In this document: positions 11,538-26,500 of the stretch, piece after piece
How positions within the stretch are numbered: position 1 is the stretch's first letter
How the letters are laid out: each line of letters begins with the position of its first letter
DNA from: Apteryx mantelli
Lineage: Eukaryota > Chordata > Aves > Apterygiformes > Apterygidae
Assembly (NCBI RefSeq): GCF_036417845.1
Contig: NC_089983.1
Coordinates: 23,589,207 to 23,653,206 of the forward strand
DNA: 64,000 nucleotides
Direction: 5' to 3'
The notes under the pieces: model-generated
The model's database searches: none
Told to the model about the DNA's origin: nothing
Seen by the model: only the letters and a program-made list of their open reading frames with translations
Made by a program: the position numbers and the translations under genes

Positions 11538-14500
11538 GTAAGTATTCTTAAATTCTGGGGTACTACAGTTTGTTTTTTTGTGGGAGGTTAGAGTATGGAA
11601 ATTTGTTGTGTCGAAAGTCTTGTATTTATCCCTTAGCTTTTGATTCATTGCTTTCCCTTTTTGTTCCATTGGAAATTAAATTTTCTTAATACTGCTTGTT
11701 TATCGAAGATCAATTTTCCCCTTGCTGTTATTTTATTGTTTGGCAGTATATTTTAAAAAGTCCTGTTGTCGCACTTGGAAAGCATTTAACATTTAGCTGT
11801 TTTACCCAATGCTTGTGAGCATGTTATTGCTGTGTACCTCATATAAGTAGCAATGGCAACCTTTTTAAAGATGTACTTGCTCACTTATGCTGTACTTGTT
11901 CACTTATAATGTAGTCCTTTGTTTAAAAAAAAACAAAAAACTTTTGCATACTTCATTCATCCGCCTTAACGTTTTCCTCCTCTTTCCCAGATGCTCTCAG
12001 GTCTGACTGATCCTTTCTGATATGAATTGTGTATTTCTCCCTGTGCTCTTGTGTTTGACCCACCTCATTGTTAACACTTGAAGCATCATCTTTAAGTTGA
12101 TGCCAAACCAGCATGATCTTTGGGGAAGGCTTAGGCAGAAAATAGTCTTCCTTTGTTGCCTCTTACTCTTTAATTATTCTTGTGTTACTAGTGATAGGAT
12201 TTCTAATTGATGCTGCTTCAAATAAAACAGCCTGGATGTAAAATGAACAATATCCATAACTGATAGCAATTGGTTGCGGGAGAAAAGTTACTACTAAAGT
12301 CAGTGAATTACAGTTGTTAGCTAATGCTCTGTCTTAACAATGGATGTCCTGAACGTTGTTAGAGTTTAATGGCAAAAAAAATAAATGGTGAGAAGTGAAT
12401 GAATGTGAAAACAGAATGTAAATAAATGGAGGAGTGGGGAAAAGGAATGTTGAAATATCAACAGTGATGTCAAAATGAAAAGATACAGAGACAGGAAGTG
12501 GCAAGAAATAGGAGTTACTGGCATTGCTCTATATGTGGTGGTTGTATTTCTTACTGTGAAAGGTATTTTCCTCTTAAAAGCTGTGTAATACATTTCTGAA
12601 TTGATGGGAGTGATAATTTTTAGGAACGCAACAAGAAAAATTTAAATTCAAAGTTTTTCTTCTAGATTAATGGTTTAGAAATGGTACGTATGTCAAGTAC
12701 ACTAGATTTGAGGTGGGATAGCAGAACAGTATTGCTCTCTGTTTCTGGAGTTTGACCCTGCATAGGCTTCTTCATTCTTTTGGTTCCAGCTGTTCTGACT
12801 GAAGTGTTTTTTGACAGGGATGCTTGAGCAATAGGCTGATGTCTCCTCCTATCTTCCCAATCAGGTGATTATGATAGTCCTCCCTAATCTGTTTGTCAAA
12901 ATAAATCAGCGAAAGTATACTGTTCAAACACTTTCAGTTTATCATTTTGATTGAAAGGAATCAAAGGGGAAGGGGAATGTAGCCTGCGGCAGGATGATTT
13001 GTCACAAAGAGCCAAGGGTGCCAAGCTCTTCAACAAACATAGCTGCTTTTGCAAGGAGACATGAGAACAAGCTCCCAAATAGTCATCCATTACATTATTT
13101 TACTCTTGTGAACACTTGTTCTGTTGTGTCTGTTCGTAGAAAAGCAGATGCAGAACTCAAGGGATCAAATCATCCTAAAAAGACCCAACTCTTCCCATCT
13201 GTTCAATGGTGATATAGTTAACATCAAGATTTTTTTTAATTTTTTTTTTTATTTAGATGCAGTATATATGCTGTCTCTTTCAGAGCTGTTTTTTACAGAT
13301 TTCTTGGAAACTTAGGATACTACTGTGCCTTGTATTATTTTGGGGAGGAAAAAACCTTAAAGTGTGCTTTTTCGTTTGTTTTTTACCTTGAATTATTTCA
13401 GCTCCATTTGCAACTTTCTGAGCCAGGTAGAGTTTCTGTGTATTTAGTAATCCATGTTAATTTCCTCTTTTGTGTTTGTCCTTTTTCTCCTTGAACCCAT
13501 GTAAGCTTTTAGCATCTACAGCATCCTGTAACAGGGAGTTCAACTGCATAACTACATGTTATTTGAAGAACCAACTCTCCTTGTTACAAGCCTGACTACC
13601 GTTAACTTTATTTGATGACCATTACTTCTTGTAAGGGGGGGGGGAACCAAAGACATACTCCTGTCTCAGAGAAATGTCTGCTCAAAATATTCATTATATA
13701 ATGTTTGGCTTGAATTTCTTTCTTTTTTTAAAGCATGGTTACAGTTACGAGAGGAAAGAAAGCTACAGTTCACGCCAGAGAAGTTTGTCTCCAGAAGACA
13801 GGTAGAAATGGTTAACTTTTATGCCCTATAATAATTCTGTATACATACCTCCCATAGTTAAAATGCAAAAAATAGTCTGCTTTGAAATCTTTTTATGTAT
13901 TATCATAAGTGATCATTGAAAAATAATTGTAGGTTTAATAGAATAGGTCTATTTGCATGTTGGTAGAGCAGTAATTAAATAGACTTGTTTTGCAAACTAA
14001 ACATTTAAAAATTCTTTAGCATTTAATTAGAATGCCGAGGGACTTAAAAATGGAAATTAAATTCCAGCTTCTTGCTTGGACCCCTGTATTGCTGATATCA
14101 CAATTCTCACTTTAGAGCAAGATTATGGATGCCAGCAGGAGATGCAGAAATGTCATTTGAAGTGCAGTCTACCAGGGCATGAGATGAACTGTTGGCAATT
14201 TTCTTTTAATTTCACATTTTGCTTGGAATGAAACTACTTGTACTAAACACAGTGTCATTTTTTTCTAGTAGTGCCTATTCTGTTTAAAGCTACATAAGCA
14301 AAAGTAGATGAAACAAATGGATACATATGTTCCAAAGAATACATAGTGCTGAATTTGCCTTTGGTAGTTGATGTTATTACCATTTAGTATTTAATTCTAA
14401 GTTCCAGAAGCAGCTTTCTTTTACAGTTTTTTTTCTTAATCTTGATAGTTTTTCTTTTGCTGGCAATGTATTGTTATAAAGTGCGCATCTTCTGTTGAAT

Positions 14501-17500
14501 GATGTATGTATTGAGACTCAACATAGGGTGCAGAAGTGCAACTTCTTGTATATATGTAACAAATGATATGGCAAATATTATTAGTATAGCTTTACTAAGC
14601 CTTTTACTAAGAATTTGTGATTTGGGGTGGGAATAGGGATGCAGAGCGTGACAGGTCTCCATCTCCCAGAGAGAGAAGATACTCTGATGACAGTAGGTAT
14701 GAGGAATATTCAAGAAGGGACTACTATGATGACAGAACTTCAGAAGGAAGGTGAGTATCAAGCTCCTTTTTTAATCAATATGAAGTTTTTTCTTTCATTT
14801 TAAAGAATAAAAGGTGAAAACATTTCACCAACATCTGAGTTGTTTCCTTTCAGAAGGATGGAAAGAGAGCGAGATAGACACCATGAGAAATGGGGGGAGA
14901 GAGAATCTGATCGAAGGAAGCAGAGAAAATTTTCGTCCCCGGATCGTAGAAGTCCAGAGAGGTCGATGCCCCAGAGCTCACTTCCTCATGATGAGCCCCC
15001 TTCAAAGAAGAAGAGAGAAGAGGTGGATCCAATCCTTACTCGCACAGGTGGAGCATATATTCCTCCTGCCAAGCTCAGGATGATGCAAGAACAAATCACT
15101 GATAAAAATAGGTGAGTTGAAGGTAACAGACTAGAATGTCTGCTGAAAAGTAAAAACCTAAAGGTTTTAGGGAATACTGGTGAAAATGGGATGCATTTTA
15201 AGGGTTATGATCCATCTTTGAAGGTGCAGGTTTATCAGAAGAAAGATAAGAGAAATGTTTCCCTGAAAACCTTTTCTTCTCCTCCTATCTCTAAAAATCT
15301 AGATTAGACTGGACCTGCTTATGATTAGAAATGTTATTGGAAAAGTGGGATACAGAGCATAAACATTTTTTTCAGAATATGTTAGAAAACTGAACATATC
15401 AGGTTATAAGATGTCTGTGGAGAACTACATTTTAGTACATCACGTTGGTTTGGTGGTTACTAGTAGCTATATGTACAATTGTGAACCAGTCTTCACATTT
15501 ATGCAGTGTATATTTTTTACCTTATTTATTGCAGTTTACATTCACATTTGTGTATATATAAAAACTTACTTGATGCTATCTCAGATTTACCTGCATTAGT
15601 AATTTGTGATATCTTTGTAATAGCTTGGCTTATCAGAGGATGAGTTGGGAAGCCTTGAAGAAGTCAATCAATGGTCTTGTCAATAAAGTGAACGTATCTA
15701 ATATAGAAAATATCATTCATGAACTTCTTCAGGAAAATATTGTTCGGGGAAGGTAAGCATCAAAATGTTTTAAAACAATTCTTGCTTTTCTATTAATATG
15801 TATACTGTTCATGTGTACATTAATATGTATGCTATGTATAGCGTACTGATACTAGCCAAAATTTAAAATTGACCTTTGTCTTGTCCTACACAGAGGACTT
15901 TTACTTGGAAAAAGGGAGGAAAAAAGGTATTGTATCCTTGGAAGAATAAAAGAGTACAATAGATGGTATATGTTTCATTTTCATAATGATTTTACCTACT
16001 CATTTTACTTGAATGACTTGCAATTTACAGGTGTCTGTGTCTAATTGCTTTTGGATTCATGGATTTTTATCTGTGGAGCAAATAACATTTTTTTGTCAAT
16101 ATTTAGCAAAACATTTTTTACTGCAGCTGTCTGACTGGATTGTTTACTGTCTTCATCTTTGCCATTGTAATGTGGAGAAAAAGCTATTGTGCTACTCCAG
16201 ATAAGTACCTAATTATGGTGTGATGGCTTTCCTTGCTTTAATTTTTGTCTCTAGGTGTTAAAATTGGTTGTTTAAAAGAACATGCCTTTCTTAGATTGAC
16301 TGTCACTTAAAAAAAAGAAAAAATCCCTGCTGAACAAAACTGTAAAGTCTGAATAACTGGTTTTAAAAAACAAAAAAAGTTAAAATCTTGAAAGAAATTC
16401 CCAAGAATCAATTTGTAATTCCTGTACCACTGTCCTTTTCATGTAATGTTTTTTAAAACACATTACAGAACCTGTCCAAACCATGTTTAATCCTTAGAAT
16501 AGAGGTGCTTATGGAATCACAAGAAGTGAGTGGTTAATAACAGAATAGGAGATACTTCAGATAAAGGGATGATAGTCTTAATGTAAGCAACCTAAAGCCA
16601 AACATGTGGTTCCAGGTGCAAACTCTGTTGATTCAACAGTGGTATTATCTGTGTGGCAAGTTTTGCCAAGTAAAACAAGATAATCTCCAATAATGTGTAA
16701 CCTGTTTTGATTATGTGCACTTCAGCAGTAAAGTCAGTTTAGACAGGAAAAACATCAGAGACCTGTCTTACAGCTGTTACGTTACCTATTTTGCTGCTTC
16801 TGGAGAATTGAGGTGACAGGATGGGAGACGTTACTGGGTGGAAACTACTTTAAGTTTAAAATATTGGAATAAATCTCCCGGCACATTTCCTGCACATAGT
16901 GGAAAAATAGGTTGAAAGTAGCACATCTGAAAGATTCCTTATTAGTACTGAATGCTTTGCTGATGTTATCATATTGGAATTTCATATTAGTGAACCATGC
17001 CTAATCTAGAGGCCTCTGTAGTTAAGAGGGCTCTGTTTTTTGCTTCTGTAAAAGTAATTCCCAATGAATAAAAAAGGTTATTTCAGTTAGTTTAAAAAAA
17101 AAAAAAAAAAAAAGCTTAAGTGTAATTTGGAGGACTGGTCTGACCAAAGCTGTAATCTTTTTATACCCCTGGCTGACAAATCTATGTCAACCAGCAGAAG
17201 CCTGTAATGTTCCCGGGGTTTAATTTATGTCTACCTACTGCAATTCCAAAGTAACACAGACTCCAGGTCTGTCTTGAAAGTTGAAATTTTTGCTGTTTTC
17301 CAGAGTGTGGATGAACATCCTGTCTAAAGTTTATTGAATGATAGTATAATTTGTTCTATTTTATAAAGCCTGGTTTTACTAAAGCAAATGATGGAGCACA
17401 GAAGACTTCATTCTGTGCAAAAAGTAACATAAAAAGATGCTGCTGTATAAGCAGGAAGCAAATATATTAGTTCTGTGGAGAATATAGTGCATTTATACTT

Positions 17501-20500
17501 CAAACATTTGTACATCCTCTGTCAACTTAGTGTCATAGATCTTCTCTTAAATACATTAACTTTTGCAATAATCCTATATGCTGGGAGAATAGTGGGTTTT
17601 GGTGTGTGTGTGTTTTGTTTTTTTAATTTACAAATTGATAATGATCTGAAGAATACAGCTACATAATGCTGTGCAAAAGAGCTGAGAGAACTTGAAGTGC
17701 GCTAGGGTATGTACCAGAACTTCAGCTAAATCACATGGTGTTACACCATCGTGGTGTATCTCTCAGCTGACTAAATCCCATTGGTAAGAAAAGGAAAAAG
17801 CTGGGTTTACAGAATCTGCTTCACAAAGCTTTATTCATTTATACATTTATTTATTCCTTAAACTAGCATATCATGTTTTAACAGGTGGTGCGCTGTGTTC
17901 ACTTCGCTATTTTAGTAGTCGGGTTAGTTCATTCAGTAGTCATTTAGGTAGGTGGATAGTACTTTCTCATATTGGGTAGACATAACTGCAGAAGGTGTGG
18001 ATATATCCATCCTATCCATATGCCTTCAGGTATATAATCTGAATACAATTCAGAAGTCAAAACTTAAGCATCTGGGTTTTTTGACTAGTTAACGAGGAAA
18101 ATAATTTAGAAGTTTAGAATGAGTGTCTTGAACAGTACCTTGCCAACTCAAAATTTGCTCAGTGCAGTGTGGGTAACCTTTTGTAGAACAGGATTTGGGC
18201 CTAAGTCCTGTACAAGTCACCTGGACATTCCTTTCTTCAACTTGCTTTTGTTTCTGTGATCTACCATGAGAACTGAATATCTTTGTCCAAACAGTAAATA
18301 TTAGATGCTTCTGATCATCTTTTTCTACTTAAGGTCTCTCTGTACTTTGCATCTTCCTTATGCTACCTTTTCAAAAGAGAGAGAACATAGTCTTTCAGAA
18401 AAGTCCATTTTGTTTTCAGTTAGAATTATCACTGCTTTTAGTGAATAGATTTCGCGTCTGTTTTTCATAAGTTATAGAAATAAAGTTCCCTTTCAGGAGG
18501 TGTAAAATCAATTTTAATCCTCTTCTGCATTTAATTTTCTAATTTTAAATAAAATTTAAAGTGTGACAATAAATAGAAATGAAGTATTACAGAAAATTGT
18601 AATTCAGAACTATGTAGTAATCTTTGTAAACTAGTTTTTGAAGATGGATATAATCCATAAGTAGTTACCAAAGTGCTATCCTCAAAAATCTAATAGAGAT
18701 AGCTTGCCTATATCAGAACCATTAATACATGCAAATAGAAAAGTACTCTTTTTATTTGAAAAAGTAGTATGCTTGGTTTTCTTTCGATTGTTATGAAACA
18801 GAAGTAACATGTTTTACTTTTAAGAACAAGTAGTTATTTTACATCTAGAATTAGACATTTTAGAACTATCCAGAAATTTGTTATGTTCCAGATTGCAACG
18901 CTTTTCTTCTGTCATGAATTAATAATGCACTGTTACTTGAGGAGGAAAGTCTCCTATTCTGTTCCTTCCTTATCTCCAAGGAATGCATTATTTCAAGTTT
19001 TTAGTACCTGATCGGAAGATGAGAATCTTGCAAATAGCATAAAAATAACAAAAGAGAATTAAGTAGTTACCAAAATTATTTCTGCTAGAGGTAATAATGA
19101 AGTCTTAAATAGTCCATTTTAGAACTGTTTTTTATTTGCATGCGTTTCATGTCCCCAAACGTATTTTTTGTGCAAGCAGTAATACTTAGTTTAGTTTACA
19201 AAGTAAGTATGGTAAATGTTACTAGAATTCATTTGTTTGTGGAAGTTTCTTGTGTGTACTTTACTTTATAAGCCGTTAAATCTCTCTATATGGAGCTATT
19301 CAAAAAATCATAGGTGGAGAATGGCATCATTTCCCTTCTTATTGTAAATTTTGGCTTCTAAATTAATGCAAAAGTACATAAGATTTAGAGACAACTATAA
19401 AAATAAGAAAACTAATATTTACCTAGCTGTTATGTACTGTTCCGAGTTTTCCAAGTAGGAGAGTAAATATGATCAGAACTAGAACACTTGGTTTGTAATC
19501 CAGAAGTAATTAGTAGTTTCAAAATGAATTATTCTGTTTTTGTAATATGAAATGTGTTCTGTTGCATTTATCAACTCCAAAATAAGTAGGAATAAGCTCA
19601 TTGTGCAGTTTGCTTTTAGATCTATGTAAGACCTCTTTGGAAGATAAACAGATTTCAATAGACAACAGAGAAGATAGACTTGAATGCCAGTATGCACTGT
19701 GAAGATCCAGATTTGGAGGGCTTTCTTTTTTCCATTTGTTCTTTTTCCAATTTTTTCACTACTCCAGTGGGGTAATATAACCAAAGTCAAATTCTGTGTC
19801 CTAAAGCAATTAGAAAATGCAAATCTAAGACAAATTCTCAAAGGTTTTTTTTCAAATTTAAGGTTAATATAAATGTAGAAGAGACATTTATTATAATAAA
19901 ATAACCATCAGCTCTTGAGCCCTCTGTTTCTATTCATTTAGCCTTTTAGAAGTAGTCTTTTATATTCAGCTCTCAGTTCCAGGACATAATTATGATGTTG
20001 AAAATGTGCTGGTTCATCTGAGCAAAGCATTAAAAAGCCCTACTTCACTGACTGTTCTGATTTTACTGAACATTCATTACTCTTAGGTAGGTCTTTATTG
20101 TTAGGGGTATTGTATGACATATAATTTCTAATTCTTAGAAGTTCCTTTTACTCCTTTAGGTTATTTATTATACTGGAGTGCAATTCTGTGTTCTTCTTAA
20201 TAAGTAGCAGAGCGGGTGATTTTACTGTCACAAACAGAATGTTGTTGTTTTAACTGAGAAACAGCAAGATCGTATAAATTCTGAAGCTTCAAAGAGCTTG
20301 TGTTGTAGTTAAAAACAGGATAGTTGTAGGATTATTTCTACAAGATGAAGGCTTTAAAAATGTTTATCTTTTTAAAATGTAATTCTAGTAGGAAAAATAT
20401 TTGAAAGATAAGATATCAGTTTAAGAATTTCTGAGCCCAGACACATTTGGGCAGCATCTTGGAAAACTCCATTTGTTGTGCAATAAACTTTGTGAAAATG

Positions 20501-23500
20501 ACTGTTATTTGGTATTTTTATACTATTCCAACTGTATTCCAGCTATTTTATATGATGCATACTGAATGAAAATATTTAATGTTTTCATTACCAGAATAAT
20601 CTTCTGATTCTTAAACTCATATTTTTACAGGGGATTGCTATCTAGATCCATTTTGCAAGCTCAGAGTGCCTCTCCAATTTTTACCCATGTTTATGCAGCT
20701 CTTGTGGCAATTATCAATTCAAAGTTTCCAAATATTGGTGAATTGATCCTCAAGAGGTTGATACTAAACTTTCGCAAAGGCTATCGCAGAAATGATAAGG
20801 TAGGTAAGATGTAAAGAAGCAACATGCTGAAACTTGCAATTCTGCTGTGTTAACCTCTTACCAACTGTGTTCAAATCATATGCTTCAAAGGAACATAGCC
20901 AACACCTGTGGGTTAGGACCTATCATTATACATGGACCTACATTATACCAAATACAGTAGTATTAGAGTATTGTGAAAGCTTGCTAACTTGTATTACGTT
21001 GGTACTGTGGTACTCTTTGTTTGAAAGTATGCAGTCCTAATTGAAGAATAATTACCAATATCCCTCAATAGGTATTTTCATGATTTAATTTCAGATTGTG
21101 ATGTGCACAAATTTATATAAAGAATGTCTGAGCTGAAAATTTTTTTTCTGTATAAAATAATAGAAAATTGTGGCACATATTTCTTTTTCAGCAACTCTGT
21201 CTAACATCTTCAAAGTTTGTTGCGCATCTGATGAATCAGAATGTGGTAAGTTACTTTTTCCACCTCAGTCCAAATTCTATATGGCTGTTTCTTTAGCTTG
21301 AAGACAGCAGTAACCCAGGTGAAGATTTCTGCCTGTTCTAAAAGAAACCTGAGCTCAGATTTTCTGTGAACTCTTGGTGCTTGCTATAAGTTCTTAGGAC
21401 TTTTCTGGAAAAGACATTGCATCTGGTAATTTCACTGTGCAGTTACCACAGGATTGGGATATGTGGGATCAGATGTAGACTGAATAGGCACTTCTATGCT
21501 TCTACGGCTAGAAGGATGCTTTTCGCCTGTGCTCCAGAGCTTGCCAAAGTTTCTAGATATGTTTGGGCTAGTATTCAGATAGTTTTGGATGTAAAGCAAG
21601 CTTAGTCTGAGGCTCTGTCCTGCAGTTAAGTTTAAGTTGGTGGATCCAAAATCTAACAGAATTTGCTTGCAGCATTGACATCTCATATGGACATAAGTGT
21701 CTGCACAGGCAGATGAGAAGAAACTGATCTGATATATTCCATTTGCTTATATACCTGTTCCTGGAAGACCTGATTTGATTATAGACCTGATCCACTTAAA
21801 ATAAAAATATTTAAGTCCAGCATTTTTTTGTAATGTGAGCGTTATTTGCTCCTTGGAAATACATTCCATCTTTTTCCTAATGACAGTTCATTTTTTCATT
21901 GCTTGCTTGTTTGGTGGAAAGTAGCCACTTTTCAAAGTACAGTCACATTCACTATGAAGTTGGTGCAAGTATAGGAAGCAAAACTGTTTGAAATTTTAAC
22001 TTTGTATTAATTAACTTTGTCCCACTAATGTCATGTGCGCATGTGCACATGGTTAAACAAGTGTGACATGGCATCCTCAAAAGCTGTAGGTCTCAATCAA
22101 CAAGGTCACTGTAATAATAGGGGAACACTGTAAATTGTAATTCTTTATTAATATTCTTTCCAAAGGCTCATGAGGTTTTATGTTTGGAAATGCTCACCTT
22201 GCTTCTTGAAAGACCTACTGATGACAGTATTGAAGTAGCAATTGGATTTCTTAAAGAGAGTGGGCTCAAATTAACCGAAGTGTCTCCTAGAGGCATTAAT
22301 GGTAAGTATAACTAGCCAGAATGTTTGTCTCTTCAGTTTTTTTATTAATAAGTCTTTTTCACACTTACATTTCTCTTTTCATCCAAAGCAATCTTTGACC
22401 GTCTTCGTCACATTCTGCATGAATCTAAAATCGACATGCGTGTTCAATACATGATAGAAGTTATGTTTGCTGTACGGAAGGATGGCTTCAAAGATCATCC
22501 AATTATTCCAGAGGGATTAGATCTAGTGGAAGAGGAGGATCAGTTTACTCATATGTTGCCATTAGAAGATGACTATAACCCAGAGGATGTTCTTAGTAAG
22601 TTAGAAATAGAAAATAATTCTATGGCTTCATTGCCTATGAAAAAAATTTGGATTAAATATACAGCTTTTTGTTTTGTTTTTTTAAATAAAAATTCTCTTT
22701 TATTTTAAAGATGTCTTCAAGTTGGATCCTAACTTCATGGAAAATGAAGAGAAATACAAAACACTTAAGAAAGGTAGAGTGTGTGTTTGTGTGTGTATAT
22801 GTAAATATATATGTATCTATATAAAAAATGTACATATATATGTATGTATATAAAATACGATTTATCCAAGCATTTCACTGAGACGTGAAATTGTTAAAGG
22901 ATTCTGTTAAGATCTATAATTAATGTTGTATTTTCAGAATCTGATAAGTGAGACTGATAAATACTTCTACAATAAATGTACCATTTGGTTGTTTCAAGTT
23001 TAGCTGGCTTTTGTGTAGTTAAATAACACAGCTAGAGGATGCCTAGCTGAATACAAATTGCTTCAGCGGAAAAGGGCATTTGCTTACCCCGTTATTGTTA
23101 CCAGCCTTTATTATTTAATGATGGGTGATATTTGTGTCCCAAATAACTGTCTTTTAATTCATCATAAACCTTTTCAGTGTATTCCTTTTTTTTCAGTAAC
23201 ATTTCTAAAACCATGTTTTCGTTTCAGTGTTGAAACCTCTATTTTTTTGGCTCTGCCAGATTCTCCACCGGGGATACCCTTTCACTCTGAGGTGTTGGAT
23301 CAAGGGTTTTTTTAATTAAACTACTGTGATCTGTATTAATTTAATCCGGGATATTACTCCTTCAGAAATTCTTGACGAAGGTGACAGTGAATCTGAAACA
23401 GATCAAGAGGCTGGAAGTAGCGAGGAAGAGGAGGAAGAAGAGGAGGAGGAGGAGGGTGAAGATGGTAAGAGTGTGACTCTAGCAACTTACTGATGATGGA

Positions 23501-26500
23501 GCTGTTGTAGATGAAACGGGAAGAAAACCTAATTTGTACGTTTTAGCAAACCAAGAATGCTGGAATGTTAAGGAGTGTTTTCTTCTTAAATCCTCCCCAG
23601 ATCTAAATGTTTAATGCTAGCAGGTAGTATAAAACTTAAGAGGTAAATGGAAACAGTCAGGAGCACAGACAGAAAATGAGAAGCATCTTTGCCCGAGTGA
23701 TCTTGACAGTATCAGTTGCATGAAGAAGAAGCAAGCAAGAACAGCTTGTAAACATGAGATGTTAAAAATAGATAGAGCAAAAACAGTACACCCAGAAAGG
23801 GCTTTTCTGCTAGTTTTTAAGCAAGTGTTTTCAAGTTGGTTATTTTTAAGTCCCTTTCAAAATTCAAAGTAGATTTTCTTACAACTGAAATCACTCTGTC
23901 TTTATATCTCAGTTAATAGGTCTGTTCAGCCTCCTTGCTTGATCTTTACTGGAAGCACCCTATCACAGTTTTTACACATTTTCAAATAATGTTGTTTTTA
24001 ACTCACAGGAAAAAAAAAAAAAGATGGATAAGCATAACTGAGATGTTTGTGCAAACTGTGTGAGTAATTTGAAAGCCAGCCAAGTCCTGTACTTGGAGAA
24101 TATCAGGAATGGTTTTCCTTATCAGTTTACTAGAGTATTTCACAAAAAAACTGAAACTTCCAGGCTGATGAAAAGTATGAGAATTTGGAGAACTCTTCAT
24201 CAGTCATGCTATTGCTAAACTTTAAAAGAATGAAGAAGTAGTGAACACCTTGTGGATGAAGGTGTTCACAGTGTGGATGTGGTTTGGTATGGATTTTCTA
24301 CTCTTGCTCCAGGACAAAACAACTTTGTAGAATGCTGTAATATGGATCCTACCCATACCAGAAATAAAGAATTTCCTGTTAAAATCAGTGGGAGCTAAAT
24401 AAAGCATTGTATTGTTAAAGTACGTAGAAAATGCCTTGCTAAAAATATAGACAAGTAATGTTAAATTCAGTTTGTGATGGCTAAGTCAGGTGAAAGGACT
24501 TTATAAAAGGAGAGTTACTCTCTTAAAATCGTATCTCTAAACATTTGCCCCTTAGTCACAGATAAGGCAAATGCTGATGGCATTTTTCTGTAAAAATACA
24601 CAAAACAGCTAAGTAGTCCTAAATATTTGTACAAAAAATATTTCATAGTGTTACAGACTTAAAAATATATGCATTCTAGAGATTACATATCTATACATTA
24701 ATGTTCTGTTCTTTACAAAAACATGTTCCTCTTTCCTAGGACAGAAAGTTACTATCCATGACAAAACAGAAATTAACCTGGTCTCCTTTCGTCGTACAAT
24801 TTATCTTGCTATTCAGTCAAGGTAAATAGAATATAATTTATACAGCTACAAGTGTAGTCCTTTTGAAACTGCTGAACTAGAAGTTTCTTTCTTTTTTTAA
24901 TTCTTTTTTTAGCATGCAATCTAAGGGGAAAAAAATCAGGAAAGCATTCCTTAACGAGCCTGATCAGTTATATAAAGCAGACTGTTGTTTTGACAAAGGG
25001 GTGCCCAAATTCCCATTCTAAGACAAATCCTGTTTGTTTTAAAATGTTTATGGAAGCAGTTCACAGGGACTTTTCTATGAGGATTGCTGTGTGTTTGTTT
25101 GAGTGAACAGAAGTCAGTGATCATCAGACTATGCAGCAATTTCTGAAAAGTATCTGCAACACACTTAAAGTGGAGACGTAGAGTTTCTTCTTTTCTGAGA
25201 ATAGAGTTCTACAGTGTGATACTATCTAGGCCTGTTGCCACCTGCGTTATTCGTGCAATAAGATACATATACCAGCCACAAAATGTGCTGTGTCTGTGTT
25301 CATCTTGAGAATGAAGGCCCGCTTGCAATACATGGCACAAATAATGACAATATAATGGTGTAGCTCCCACATGATCACTTTGGTAAAAGAAGTAGTAAAA
25401 GGTCGTGTCTGTCAAATACCACTCAATTCTGTTGTCCTAAGTAGGAACAGCCCACAGTATTCTGCATATCTGAAATCCTACTACTTTTTTTTCCTGCATG
25501 AGGAGTGAAGTACTATAGTTGCAGTGTTGATAATTAGACATCTGAATTAATAATGTGCTGAGATGTATAGAAGACTGACATTTCTCAAAGTTAGTGTTGG
25601 ATACATTCTTGTCATACTTAGGTTAGTTCATCCTATGCTTAGAGGGAAAACTTACTGGTAGCTAGAGGCTTTTATGTTTAAAGAAAGGATTTGCAAAGAA
25701 GAGAGCATGGCACATACTTACTGCTTTTGGAACTTAACATACAGTACCTGCATTTCAGTATTTTTCATGATGTGCAAAATGAGCTCACATGTTGGATTTT
25801 GTTGCTAAGTTTTGTAATGCAATGTAACAGTGGTAACGACTTGAATCATCTTGTTTTCAGATTGTCTGCAAATGTAATGGCTTTGGATTAATTTTCAGAC
25901 ATAAACTCTTGAAATACAAAATATTAGAATTTTTTTCCCTGGAGGGTAATGAGATACTTTTTCAAAAAAAAAAAAAAAAAAAAAAGCTTCTGCAGTGTTT
26001 ATTGAGGCTTAGGTATGTATTGATTGGTGCAGGGGGATTCGTTAAAGCTTCTTTAAACTGCAGCTGATCTTCTTGTCCCTCCTTCATTGTTTAAATGCTT
26101 ACCATATGTTACATAGTCATTGTTTTATATTTGGAAAGGTATTGAGCCTAGCCTTGCAGTACGTCAGTTTTTACAAGTTCAGTTACCTAACACAATTTTA
26201 GCAGGACTAGTATTTGTTCCATGAATGTCAATCTCAAATATAATTCTGAAATATGATTTTAGCATAGTGTGTGTTGCACAGACAATAAGAAACGTTTTTT
26301 TCTTTATTTCAGTTTAGACTTTGAAGAATGTGCTCACAAATTGCTGAAGATGGACTTCCCTGAAAGTCAAACTGTAAGCCTTGCTTTTTATTTATTACCA
26401 TTTTTATGAAATTCTATTGCTCTAGTATCTAGAATGCTTGCTCTAGTACTGAGACTTAGTTTGTATAGCAGATGAATGATAGTGACTCGTTACAGCTGTT

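Noticed and set aside
23490-23580. TGATGA near 23494 as a possible C/D-box snoRNA in intron 12
   Set aside because: No matching D box (CTGA) or terminal stem at a fitting distance.
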